Positions 37,324-45,154 of a stretch of 64,000 bases of DNA are shown piece after piece (position 1 is the stretch's first letter; each line of letters starts with the position of its first letter). The notes below the pieces were generated by a model, which made no database searches, was not told the origin of the DNA, and was given only the letters and a program-made list of their open reading frames with translations. Position numbers and translations under genes: made by a program. The stretch is from Spirochaetota bacterium. Lineage in GTDB: Bacteria; Spirochaetota; GWB1-36-13; JAKPDD01. Location of the stretch: NCBI GenBank assembly GCA_029552945.1, contig JAKPDD010000032.1:78377-142376 (forward strand), in the 5' to 3' direction.

Positions 37324-37344
37324 CTACCTCCTTGAATTTTTCAT
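37324..37344 (-). other. Six-codon leader frame MKNSRR
   Basis: ATG AAA AAT TCA AGG AGG TAG, preceded by AAGGAGG with short spacing. Its last codons form the ribosome binding site of the next mini-frame, so the two could be translationally coupled. This is seen in sequence only. Confidence 0.3.
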
Positions 37345-37378
37345 AACCCTCCTTGGGTTAAAAAAGCATTTAAGTTTT

Positions 37379-37413
37379 CTAATAGAACACCCGATAATTA
37401 AATGTTCTATTAG
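37379..37413. promoter_or_regulatory. Perfect 11-base-pair stem-loop at the 5' end of the flagellin leader
   Basis: CTAATAGAACA and TGTTCTATTAG pair perfectly around a 13-base loop. On the minus strand it starts within a few bases of the predicted transcription start, a place where hairpins stabilise mRNAs. It is not followed by a T run on the minus strand, so it is unlikely to be a terminator for that strand. Confidence 0.6.
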
Positions 37414-37422
37414 TTATTAAAT

Positions 37423-37450
37423 ATAATAATTTTTTTTTAAAAAAAATCAA
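37423..37450 (-). promoter_or_regulatory. Putative sigma-70-type promoter of the second flagellin gene
   Basis: On the minus strand TTGATT, a 16-base spacer made of a T run then nine A, and TATTAT. The A-tract spacer may bend the DNA. No sigma-28-like site was found upstream of this flagellin copy. Confidence 0.45.
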
Positions 37451-37536
37451 GTTTTTTTTATTTTTTATTTTAAAAAATAAAAAATTATTGATAAATAAAA
37501 TTAAGATTAATTAGAAAATTGTAAGTAGATGTATTA

Positions 37537-38463
37537 TTAATCAACTATTTTAAAAAAAGTATTATTGTTAATATTTTCCTCAGATATATTATATTTTCCC
37601 CTTAAACTATATAAAATATCATATATCTGTTTTGGTAAAAGACCAGTCATTACTTTCATATCTTCAATTGTTAAGGGTCTTCTTTTGATAGTTTCAATTA
37701 ATAATTTTACATTATTTTCATTATTATTAAAAAATTCACCTTCATCTCTGCGTGAAACAATAACAGTATTTCTATGCCCCAAAAACTCTTTAATCTTTTC
37801 TAAAGTTTTATAAGGTGCCTTTTTTATACTTTTATCAATCCCTGGTCTATCAAGAGTATTTAACTGGATTTGGTCTGGTTCTATTTTTTTTATATATTCT
37901 TTAAACAATGAAAGCTCTTCATCAGAAGTATTTATACCTTCTATAATAAATATTTCTAATGCTAAAAATCCCTTATACCTTTTTCTAAGTTTCACAAGCC
38001 CTAAAATAACATCATTCAACTTTATATTTTTAATAGGTCTATTTATTATATTAAAAGTCTCTTCTTTTGCTGCATCAAGTGATGGTATAATAATATTAGC
38101 TTCAATAACATTTTCTATAACTTCATCTCTGTAAAAAAGAGAACCATTAGTTAAAACTGCTATATTATTGATATCCCTTCTATTCAAATATTTGATTATA
38201 TCTTTTATATTTTTAGCAAGCGTTGGTTCTCCTGATCCAGAAAAAGTAAAATAATCAATTTTATAAACACCTTTTTCTAAAAAAGACTCAAGTTCTTTAA
38301 TAACATCATCTGTTGATACATATTCTTTTACAACATCAGTAATAAGTGTGGTTGAACCACACTCACAATATATACAGTTATAAGAACATGTCTTATAAGG
38401 AACAAGGTCTATACCTAAAGAAAAACCAAGTCTCCTTGAGTTTACTGGACCAAAAATATACAT
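37537..38463 (-). CDS. Radical SAM protein of the COG0731 type
   Basis: A 308-residue iron-sulfur enzyme. The N-terminus MYIFGPVNSRRLGFSLGIDL is typical of the COG0731 group. The radical SAM cluster cysteines are C26, C30 and C33 (CSYNCIYC). FSGSGEPTL and IIPSLDAAKEETF correspond to SAM-binding loops. The C-terminal 60 residues (RRPLTIEDMKVMTGL) look like a small winged helix. It starts 8 bases after the stop of the 57-residue glycyl-radical-type peptide gene, implying co-translation and a shared task. The substrate is unknown for this group. Confidence 0.86.
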   Translation of the reverse strand: MYIFGPVNSRRLGFSLGIDLVPYKTCSYNCIYCECGSTTLITDVVKEYVSTDDVIKELESFLEKGVYKIDYFTFSGSGEPTLAKNIKDIIKYLNRRDINNIAVLTNGSLFYRDEVIENVIEANIIIPSLDAAKEETFNIINRPIKNIKLNDVILGLVKLRKRYKGFLALEIFIIEGINTSDEELSLFKEYIKKIEPDQIQLNTLDRPGIDKSIKKAPYKTLEKIKEFLGHRNTVIVSRRDEGEFFNNNENNVKLLIETIKRRPLTIEDMKVMTGLLPKQIYDILYSLRGKYNISEENINNNTFFKIVD

Positions 38464-38471
38464 AATATATT

Positions 38472-38645
38472 TTAGACAACCTTTTTTTCACTTTTTTTTA
38501 CTGAATCTAATTTAGAAATTTTCTCAAGACCAAATGTTTTTCTCTCTTTAAACTCTTCTTTTTTACCTTTATTCCATAATTTAGTTGGTCTATAAAAACC
38601 AACAACCCTACTATATACTTCAGTTTCTTTTCCACATTTAGACAT
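38472..38645 (-). CDS. 57-residue stand-alone protein resembling the C-terminal glycyl-radical region of anaerobic ribonucleotide reductase (NrdD)
   Basis: A short gene with a good GGAGG site 6 bases before its ATG. The product starts MSKCGKETEVYSRVVGFYRP and continues LWNKGKKEEFKERKTF. The RVxGxxRPxxxWNKGKxEEFKxR pattern is that of the NrdD C-terminus, where the glycine of RVxGY carries the radical; here it would be Gly16. Only one cysteine of the NrdD zinc site (Cys4) is seen. A lysine-rich tail of about 19 residues follows. It is co-directional with and just upstream of a radical SAM gene, the enzyme class that generates glycyl radicals. The homology is strong by eye; the function is inferred. 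Confidence 0.78.
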   Translation of the reverse strand: MSKCGKETEVYSRVVGFYRPTKLWNKGKKEEFKERKTFGLEKISKLDSVKKSEKKVV

Positions 38646-38804
38646 ACTTACCTCCTGTCATTACTAATTAAAATATAATAATTTTTTAGAATAAATCCAA
38701 AAAATTAGTTAAAAATAAACCAATTATATAATAATATATAATTTCGTAATATATTTATTATAAAATAAATTTTAAAAATTAAAATTTAAAGTGTAAAAAA
38801 TTTA

Positions 38805-39659
38805 ATGATAACAATACTAAAAGCACTAAGATTACCATTTGTAATAATATCTGGCATATCAACAGTTATAATATGGTATTATTTAAACCTTGATTTTGAT
38901 AATACATTTATAACAGTATTAACAGGTATACTAACTGCTCACTTATCAGGAAACTTATGGAACGACTTTTTTGACTTTAAAGCCGATACTCTAAACCTAT
39001 CACCGACTCCATTCTCAGGGGGTAGCAGAGTATTACAGGAGAAAAAATTATCAAAAACAACCTTCTTATTAATATGTATAATCTTTAGTACAATAGCAAC
39101 AGGTATAGCTATATTTTTATTGATAAAGTTTTTCAGTTTTAATATCTTATTAATAGTATTAATTGGAAGTTTATTGACCCTATTCTATACATCAGCCCCT
39201 TTTAGGCTTTCTTATAATTATCTTGGAGAAATTACAATATTTCTACTTTTTGGGCCATTTATCTATTTAGGCATTAAACAACTATTTAGACTTAGCTTCG
39301 ATTACAAAATCTTTTTTATCTCTTTAATTTTAGGAATACTTACAACTAAAATACTATTAGTCAATCAAATGCCAGACTACAAATATGATATAGAAGCGGG
39401 CAAAAGAACAATAACAACTGCTTTAAAAGAAAAACTATTTTACCTACTGATAATTTTAGATATAATTATTTTTTTTATCGCTTACACAATAGGACTTAAA
39501 ACAGTTTCAATAATTCTGTGTATTTTTTTAATAACTTGTGACAGGATTATAAAAACTTTATGGAAAAAAGAAAAATTTCCAACAGCATCTTTTATTACTA
39601 TTCTAATGTTTATAATGATCAATTTTCTATTTTTTATAATAAAATTTTACAATATTTAA
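38805..39659 (+). CDS. UbiA-family prenyltransferase (MenA-like)
   Basis: A 284-residue polytopic membrane enzyme with about eight hydrophobic helices. The first Asp-rich motif is NDFFDFKAD (53-61), the second NQMPDYKYDIEAGKRT (about 187-202). Both bind the Mg-diphosphate of the prenyl donor. The second motif with DxxxGKRT resembles MenA-type enzymes that prenylate a naphthoate or similar aromatic acid. No quinone pathway genes are adjacent, so the acceptor is uncertain. Confidence 0.87.
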   Translation: MITILKALRLPFVIISGISTVIIWYYLNLDFDNTFITVLTGILTAHLSGNLWNDFFDFKADTLNLSPTPFSGGSRVLQEKKLSKTTFLLICIIFSTIATGIAIFLLIKFFSFNILLIVLIGSLLTLFYTSAPFRLSYNYLGEITIFLLFGPFIYLGIKQLFRLSFDYKIFFISLILGILTTKILLVNQMPDYKYDIEAGKRTITTALKEKLFYLLIILDIIIFFIAYTIGLKTVSIILCIFLITCDRIIKTLWKKEKFPTASFITILMFIMINFLFFIIKFYNI

Positions 39660-39780
39660 ATTCTTAAATTAAATACCATGATTTAAAGAATTTTATTTAA
39701 AAAAATATTGATTTTTTTGATATTATTTATATTTATTTAGACTAACCATTTATAAACAAATAATAATTAGGAGGGCTAAA

Positions 39781-39999
39781 ATGACTGAAGAGCAAATAAA
39801 ATATCTTGAAAAACATGATGCTATGATCCATAATGGGAAAATAATATTTGAAGAGTTAACAATAGGAGATCTTGGCAACATACAGTATGCACTTGCTTTT
39901 GTAATTGATAAGTTTGAAAAAAACTCTCATAAAACACTGGAAAGCTTTAGAAAAACACTAAAAAAAATTGATGATATACTTTTACAATATGAAGACTAA
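39781..39999 (+). CDS. Small acidic protein of unknown function
   Basis: A 72-residue soluble protein, not recognised. It is predicted mostly helical with a short middle strand (GKIIFEELTIGDLG) and is rich in Lys/Glu/Asp. The ATG has a strong AGGAGGG site, so it is likely a real gene. It lies 14 bases upstream of the iron-sulfur flavoprotein gene and is probably co-transcribed with it. Confidence 0.7.
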   Translation: MTEEQIKYLEKHDAMIHNGKIIFEELTIGDLGNIQYALAFVIDKFEKNSHKTLESFRKTLKKIDDILLQYED

Positions 40000-40013
40000 A
40001 TAACAAACAAATA

Positions 40014-40817
40014 ATGAGTGTAAATAAGATAATAGGTTTATATTTTTCTCCAAGAATAAGAGGCAATTCTTTTCTAATATTAAAACATATAGAAAGAAAT
40101 ACAAACAGAGATATTGAAATCATAAACATAAACGATAAAGATATAAAAGAATGCAAAGCGTGTTATGTATGTCTGGAGGCGGATTGCAGTATAAATGACG
40201 AGTTTAACAAAATAATAGAAAAAATTATAAACGCAGATCTTATTATTATAGCTACACCGGTATATATCCTTGGCCCCAATTCAGTTTTCAAAAAATTCAC
40301 TGATAGGTTTATATCACTTTTTAATAAAGTAGAAAAAATATATAACAAGCCTGTTATTCTTATATCTATTGCTGGTGTAAAAGATGTTGGTGAAGGTTAT
40401 TCTCCTCTTGCATTAATAGCCCCGTTTGAGGCCACAGGCTTTAAAATAAAAGAAAGTATTGTCCTTTATGGTGCACTGCCAGGGGAAATATTAATAGAAA
40501 AAGATAATCTAGATAAAATAGAGTATATAATAAACTTAATAAAAAACAATGAAAATAAAAAAGATATAAAAGAAAATATCTGTCAGTACTGCTCAAGCAG
40601 ATACTTCGAAATAAAAAATGATTCTTTAAAATGTCTAATATGTAAAAGCGAATACAAATTAAAAGAGGGAGAATTATTACCTATTAAAAAGTCAGAAATC
40701 TTTTTTGGTTCAATTGAAAAATTAAAAGAGCATAAAAGATGGTTAATCGGTATGAAAGAAAAATATCTGGAAAAAAGAAAAGAAATAAAAGAAATAATAA
40801 AAAAATATACTGAATAA
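40014..40817 (+). CDS. Iron-sulfur flavoprotein with C-terminal zinc-ribbon-like extension
   Basis: A 267-residue redox protein. The flavodoxin-like N-terminal domain has the FMN-phosphate loop SPRIRGNS (12-19) and a compact cluster motif C47-X2-C50-X2-C53-X4-C58, the spacing of archaeal-type iron-sulfur flavoproteins (4Fe-4S). ATPVYILGPNS (80-90) is the second flavin loop. The C-terminus adds a CQYC...CLIC ribbon and a basic helix. Such proteins pass electrons in anaerobes; the partner is unknown. Its stop lies 2 bases from the convergent aminopeptidase stop. Confidence 0.88.
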   Translation: MSVNKIIGLYFSPRIRGNSFLILKHIERNTNRDIEIININDKDIKECKACYVCLEADCSINDEFNKIIEKIINADLIIIATPVYILGPNSVFKKFTDRFISLFNKVEKIYNKPVILISIAGVKDVGEGYSPLALIAPFEATGFKIKESIVLYGALPGEILIEKDNLDKIEYIINLIKNNENKKDIKENICQYCSSRYFEIKNDSLKCLICKSEYKLKEGELLPIKKSEIFFGSIEKLKEHKRWLIGMKEKYLEKRKEIKEIIKKYTE

Positions 40818-40819
40818 TT

Positions 40820-42190
40820 TTATATAAAATATTTAGATAAAAACATATACAAAGATTCAACTGGTATTCCGGTTGCCATCTTATCCATAATCCCAATTCC
40901 ATCATCATAAAAAGGCCCTGCAATATCAAGATGGATAAATTTTTTGTTTTCAACAAACTCTTTAAGAAATAGGGCAGCATTTATTGCCCCACCCCACCTG
41001 CTACTACTTGCATTTTTAATATCTGCTATTTTTGACTTTAAGTTTTCTTTATAAGGTTCAAAAAGAGGTAAAAGCCAGGCTTTCTCTGAAGTTTTTTTAT
41101 TAACAAAGTCAACCAAAACTTTCCCAGTTTCAACATCAGAAGAAAAAACTCCGTATATATGTGTTCCAAGTGCCACCATACAGGCTCCTGTTAAGGTTGC
41201 AACAACAAAAGTAATCGAACTATCGTCTTTATTAGCCTCAATTATTGCATCAGCTAGAATAAGTCTTCCCTCAGCATCTGTGTTTGTTATTTCTACACTC
41301 TTACCGTTTCTATAAGTTATAATATCTCCTATTTTATATGAATGCCCTGATATCATATTTTCAGCTATTGGGACATAAGCATTTACTTTTATACCTATAT
41401 TGTTTTTAGAAAGAATTTCGATAATCCCAACAACAGTTGCAGCACCAGCCATATCACCTTTCATATCAAGCATTGACTCTGTGGGTTTAAGAGAGAGCCC
41501 ACCTGAATCAAAAACAATCCCTTTACCTATAAGAGATATAGTCTTATTGTATGATTTAGGTTCATACTTTATCTTAACAAAAAATGGAGGATTCAATGAG
41601 CCTTTCCCAACAGCAATAAGTCCAGCAAAGTTTTCTTTAATAAGCTGATCATAATCAAGAACCTTAATATCAATATTATTAAGATTTTTAAGTCTATTCT
41701 CTATATAATTAACAAACTCATTAGTCGTTAACATATTAGAGGGCATATCAACAAGCTTTCTTACAAAGTTCCTTGCTTCAGCTATTTTGTAAGCTTCTTC
41801 TACATAATTTTTATAAACAGAATCAAAAATAAAAACTATTGTCCTGTTTTTTTCATCTTTTTTCATTGAAAATGAAAATCTTGCCACAAATAAAGCTTCA
41901 ATAACGAATAGAATATCATTTTTATCAACACTATTAAGTATTATATTGACCTTTTCAAAACTAAAGTCTTTTATTGACCTAAAACCATTGACAGTGGCTT
42001 TAAAAAGTATCATTTTATCATTATTTCTTTTACCAAGTCCTATATAAAGCACCTTCATTTTAGCATCAAAATATGATTGAGATTCTTTACCCTCGAAGAC
42101 TTTTATATCTTTTAAAAACGATGGTATTTTTGATGTTTCATAAAAAAACTTTATACTGATATCATAATTTTTATCATTAAAAATAAACAT
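40820..42190 (-). CDS. pepA: Leucyl aminopeptidase (M17 family)
   Basis: Cytosolic dizinc aminopeptidase of 456 residues, slightly shorter than most members because of a compact N-terminal domain. The catalytic domain shows SLIGKGIVFDSGGLSLKP, MLDMKGDMAGAATVVG and NTDAEGRLILADAI, which supply the Lys, Asp and Glu ligands and the catalytic Arg. A 200-base untranslated region with a plausible promoter (42329-42356) lies upstream. Monocistronic. Confidence 0.95.
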   Translation of the reverse strand: MFIFNDKNYDISIKFFYETSKIPSFLKDIKVFEGKESQSYFDAKMKVLYIGLGKRNNDKMILFKATVNGFRSIKDFSFEKVNIILNSVDKNDILFVIEALFVARFSFSMKKDEKNRTIVFIFDSVYKNYVEEAYKIAEARNFVRKLVDMPSNMLTTNEFVNYIENRLKNLNNIDIKVLDYDQLIKENFAGLIAVGKGSLNPPFFVKIKYEPKSYNKTISLIGKGIVFDSGGLSLKPTESMLDMKGDMAGAATVVGIIEILSKNNIGIKVNAYVPIAENMISGHSYKIGDIITYRNGKSVEITNTDAEGRLILADAIIEANKDDSSITFVVATLTGACMVALGTHIYGVFSSDVETGKVLVDFVNKKTSEKAWLLPLFEPYKENLKSKIADIKNASSSRWGGAINAALFLKEFVENKKFIHLDIAGPFYDDGIGIMDKMATGIPVESLYMFLSKYFI

Positions 42191-42328
42191 TATAAACTCC
42201 TTAAAAAATTATTTAAAAAATAAGATAGAATTTAATTAAAAAAGATTAAAAAAAGTATTAAATTATAATTTGATATTTATATATAATTTTTTTAAAAATT
42301 TACTTCATTTTTTGATTTTTACAATAAT

Positions 42329-42356
42329 AAAATAATAATTAACCATTTTCAGTCAA
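42329..42356 (-). promoter_or_regulatory. Putative promoter of the aminopeptidase gene
   Basis: On the minus strand TTGACT, 16 bases, TATTTT, about 140 bases upstream of the pepA start. The -35 is good and the -10 moderate. No other structure is seen in the 204-base spacer. Confidence 0.4.
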
Positions 42357-42394
42357 TTTATACATTTAAACTTTTTATATTTCTAAAATTTAAG

Positions 42395-43912
42395 CTAATT
42401 GATTGGAAACTTTATACTAAGAGAACAAGAGTTATCACCCTTAATAACTTTATAATCATCTCTTAATTGTTTTAACATAAGTTGAAACATTTTAGAAGAG
42501 ATCATATCATTTAAAAACTTATCAATTATGATATCACAGGAGCCACTATATTCAAATATTATTATAATTTCATTAATCTCTTTTTTCATATAAAAAGAAA
42601 GATAATTTTCTGTATTAATATCAATATTATTTTTAAGAAACAATAATATCTCCCCTATTATTATCCCTATTTTAATAGCTTTTTCTATATCAACCTCAAA
42701 ATCATCAATTTTAATATCTAATTTTAGGGCAATATTAAGATTCATAACCTTTTTTACAAATAATTCAAAAAGAGGAAGTGCCTTAACAGTTTCAAATCCT
42801 TCATTATCATACAATATCTTGTGAAACTCCCCAAAATACTCTATTCTGTTATAAAGCATTTCAATATCCTTAGATGAATCTGAAGAGATAGGGTTTATCA
42901 TCTGTAAAAAAGTCATACTCTTTATTATTTGAAGGTTATTTTTTATCCTATGATGAAGTTCTTTTATAAGAATATCTTTTTCTTTAACAAGATTCTGCAA
43001 TATAGCAGTCTGTCTTTTTACCTTTTTGTTAAGTATAAACCCAATAATAAAAGAAATAATTAATAGAGAAAACAAAGATATAATTACGTAAAATACATAT
43101 TTAATCAGTGTGGAATTAAAAAATATATGTTTATCAGGGACTATGTATTTTGCCAATATGCTATTATGAAAATAATTTGTTTTTTTAATTTCTCGCAATT
43201 TATCATCTATAAGCTCTATAATATGTTTATCAAACTCTTTTCTAAAACCAAACTTAAGTTCAACAGGTCTTATAAATATAGATAAAGGTTCAATATTTTG
43301 GTATAAAGCTCTATTCATAAAACCAAAAAAGCGGCCAACTATACCTATATCAACTATCTTTTTTTCAAGAGAAGATAAAACCTCAGCATAATCTCTAAAA
43401 TAAACATAAACAGGCTCAATATTAAGTAGTTTTTTTGTTAATAAATCAAATTCTTTAAAATATATATCTTCTTTTACAACACCAATAGTATATTTTCTAG
43501 ATTTAGTATAATTCTTATCAAATAGTTCTTTTTTATCCTTATGAACAAACAGTTCCCCCCAATTTATAATAACTGATTCATTTGAGAAGTCTATAAACTT
43601 TTCCCTTTCCTTAGAATAGGCTATAGCAGTAATAATATCAATCTCACCTTTTTTACATAGTTCAAGAAGATTAACAAACTCATCAACATAGAATTCAATT
43701 TTTAAATTTAAATTATTATCATTTACAAATTCCTTTATTATATCTACATATATACCTTTTGGTTGACCGTTCTCAGTATAAACAAGTGGTTTATTCTCAT
43801 ATATTCCAATAACTAAACTCTCCCTATTAGACCTTGAATACAAATAGGGTGAGTTTAATATTATAAAAAAAACAATTAACAGAATAAATAAAAAATTATA
43901 TAAATATCTCAC
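42395..43912 (-). CDS. Membrane sensor kinase: periplasmic SBP3 domain plus HisKA_2 domain with degenerate ATPase
   Basis: A 505-residue protein: signal/anchor (about 1-26), extracellular solute-binding family 3 domain (about 32-255, with GIYENKPLVYTENGQPKGIYVDIIKEF-type residues), one membrane helix (271-294), then HisKA_2 with His320 in ELHHRIKNNLQ. The following ATPase region keeps its length and final SLSIKFP strand, but the N-box reads GEILLFLKNN and the G1 position YSGSCD instead of DxGxG. ATP binding is therefore doubtful. It is preceded by a DUF350 membrane protein gene 22 bases upstream. It may be a pseudokinase sensor. Confidence 0.85.
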   Translation of the reverse strand: MRYLYNFLFILLIVFFIILNSPYLYSRSNRESLVIGIYENKPLVYTENGQPKGIYVDIIKEFVNDNNLNLKIEFYVDEFVNLLELCKKGEIDIITAIAYSKEREKFIDFSNESVIINWGELFVHKDKKELFDKNYTKSRKYTIGVVKEDIYFKEFDLLTKKLLNIEPVYVYFRDYAEVLSSLEKKIVDIGIVGRFFGFMNRALYQNIEPLSIFIRPVELKFGFRKEFDKHIIELIDDKLREIKKTNYFHNSILAKYIVPDKHIFFNSTLIKYVFYVIISLFSLLIISFIIGFILNKKVKRQTAILQNLVKEKDILIKELHHRIKNNLQIIKSMTFLQMINPISSDSSKDIEMLYNRIEYFGEFHKILYDNEGFETVKALPLFELFVKKVMNLNIALKLDIKIDDFEVDIEKAIKIGIIIGEILLFLKNNIDINTENYLSFYMKKEINEIIIIFEYSGSCDIIIDKFLNDMISSKMFQLMLKQLRDDYKVIKGDNSCSLSIKFPIN

Positions 43913-43934
43913 CCTTAAACCACTTTTACTTTAT

Positions 43935-44375
43935 TTATATAACAGCCTGTACTATTATAGCCACTCCTATATAGAATCCAGCCTGAAGCCAACCAGCTGC
44001 TTGATTTTTATCCTCTTCTATCTCTTTATCAAGTTTAAAAGGAGTTATAAGATCAAGAAAAAACTTTCCTATAGTAAGACATATAAGCCCAAATATGCTA
44101 TAAAGGAAAGATATTACAAGATCTATCTCTAAATGTATATCACCTCTATCCTGTTTTATTGAACCCCATATTATTATTGCAAGAGCAATTAAAAAGCCAA
44201 ACTCAGCAATACCAGCTGATATATTATCTTTATCTCCTATCTCCCTATTAGAATCATATCTTGTTATTAAATTCCATATAAGTCTACCCAACAACATTAC
44301 AATAAGACCTAAGAGAAAGTATATAGCCCCCTCTCCCATTCTTGTCAGCATAATATTTAAGTTTTGACCCCACAT
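43935..44375 (-). CDS. DUF350-family membrane protein
   Basis: A 146-residue protein with four hydrophobic helices arranged as two pairs. Each pair contains a conserved acidic/Asn stretch (SNREIGDKDNISAGIAEFG and KEIEEDKNQAAGWLQAG), the pattern of DUF350. Function in this family is not established. A strong AGGAGG site precedes the ATG. It leads a two-gene operon with the SBP3-HisKA_2 sensor. Confidence 0.82.
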   Translation of the reverse strand: MWGQNLNIMLTRMGEGAIYFLLGLIVMLLGRLIWNLITRYDSNREIGDKDNISAGIAEFGFLIALAIIIWGSIKQDRGDIHLEIDLVISFLYSIFGLICLTIGKFFLDLITPFKLDKEIEEDKNQAAGWLQAGFYIGVAIIVQAVI

Positions 44376-44460
44376 AAAAAACCTCCTATTTTATAATTTA
44401 TTTCTTAACTTACTAAAAAAGATAAACATTATAAAAATATTTTAAATATAACTTAATTAA

Positions 44461-44488
44461 ATAATAACATCTAATAAACAAAAATCAA
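44461..44488 (-). promoter_or_regulatory. Putative promoter of the DUF350-sensor operon
   Basis: On the minus strand TTGATT, 16 bases, TATTAT, about 85 bases upstream of the DUF350 start. It lies within a 220-base A/T-rich divergent spacer shared with the toxin-antitoxin genes. Confidence 0.45.
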
Positions 44489-44595
44489 TAATTATTTTTA
44501 TGGATTTAAGAAATAATTAACATAAGCTTAACAAAAATTAAAAATAATCTAATTTAATTTTAATCCAATAAAAATAAGATATAAAGGAGTAAAAA

Positions 44596-44835
44596 ATGTT
44601 TAATAAACCTATAGAAATAGAATATGATGAAATACTCCAAAGATATAAAATAAAAAATACAAGATTAACTTTAGAGTTTGTATCTAACTTGATTGAAAAC
44701 GGCTGGAGTATAAAAGATATTATAAAAAACTACCCCCAACTAGATGAAGAAAAAATAATAGGCGTTCTTAAATACAAAAATAAAAATAGAAAAAAAGGTA
44801 TAAAAGAGGTCATAGATGAGATTATTGGCCGATGA
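44596..44835 (+). CDS. DUF433-family antitoxin
   Basis: A 79-residue protein with the DUF433 fold: a short N-terminal strand region, then RLTLEFVSNLIENGWSIKDIIKNYPQLDEEKIIGVLKY, a helix-turn-helix-like core that normally reads RxTVxxVxxxLxxGxSxxEIxxxYP. It is the first gene of a two-gene unit, overlaps the DUF5615 gene by 20 bases and has an AAGGAG site. This order is typical of DUF433/DUF5615 toxin-antitoxin pairs. Confidence 0.85.
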   Translation: MFNKPIEIEYDEILQRYKIKNTRLTLEFVSNLIENGWSIKDIIKNYPQLDEEKIIGVLKYKNKNRKKGIKEVIDEIIGR

Positions 44836-45154
44836 AAACATACCTTTAGAAATTGTAGAGAGTATTAAAGAAAATGGCATTAAAATAGCTAGAGTCGATG
44901 AAATAAAAAATGGACTTGATAATGAAAATATTATAAAAATATGTTTAAATTATGAGTGTATTTTAATTACATTTAATAAACAGATCGCAGAAAATGCTTT
45001 AAAAAACAAAATAAAAGGGATAGTACTGCTTGATTTTAAACCTTATTCTCTGGATTTTATAGAAAAGAGAATAAAAAAAATATTCAAAATTGATCTTGAG
45101 AAAAAAATGATAATAATAAAAGAAGATAGAATTATAAAATATGATATACTATAA
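44816..45154 (+). CDS. DUF5615-family PIN-like toxin
   Basis: A 112-residue protein starting MRLLADENIPLEIVESIKENG, the hallmark of DUF5615 PIN-like proteins. Acidic residues D6 and E7, plus later D-containing turns (GLDNENIIKICLNYECILITFNK), would form the nuclease site. Its ATG lies inside the antitoxin gene, so translation is coupled. The stop overlaps the convergent PHP gene by 6 bases. RNase activity is inferred from the family. Confidence 0.83.
   Translation: MRLLADENIPLEIVESIKENGIKIARVDEIKNGLDNENIIKICLNYECILITFNKQIAENALKNKIKGIVLLDFKPYSLDFIEKRIKKIFKIDLEKKMIIIKEDRIIKYDIL

Larger units (their letters stand above)
37227..37422 (-). promoter_or_regulatory. Structured 5' leader of the second flagellin gene
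   Basis: There is no ordinary gene in the 310 bases between 37227 and 37536. From the likely promoter at 37423-37450 the leader holds, in order, a 35-base perfect stem-loop, AACCCAAGGAG, a six-codon frame, a second ribosome-binding-like CAAGGAGGT with another six-codon frame, and a possible hairpin TGAAAGGA...TCCTTTCA. The true GGAGGGTG site for flagellin follows. The high density of SD-like AAGGAGG motifs away from the main start is unusual. The remainder (37451-37536) is A/T runs. Confidence 0.6.

Noticed and set aside
36332..37359. Invertible flagellin switch flanked by inverted repeats
   Set aside because: The inverted repeats are only 11 and 9 bases with different internal spacing, and no recombinase gene is nearby. 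RNA pairing explains the asymmetry better.
37390..37397. Sigma-28-like CCCGATAA on the plus strand
   Set aside because: It lies in the loop of the leader hairpin, has no proper TAAA at the right spacing and points toward the 3' end of a convergent gene.
44376..44595. Small RNA or tRNA in the divergent spacer
   Set aside because: No cloverleaf, no GGTTC-type arm and no stable stem were seen; only a promoter-like site stands out.
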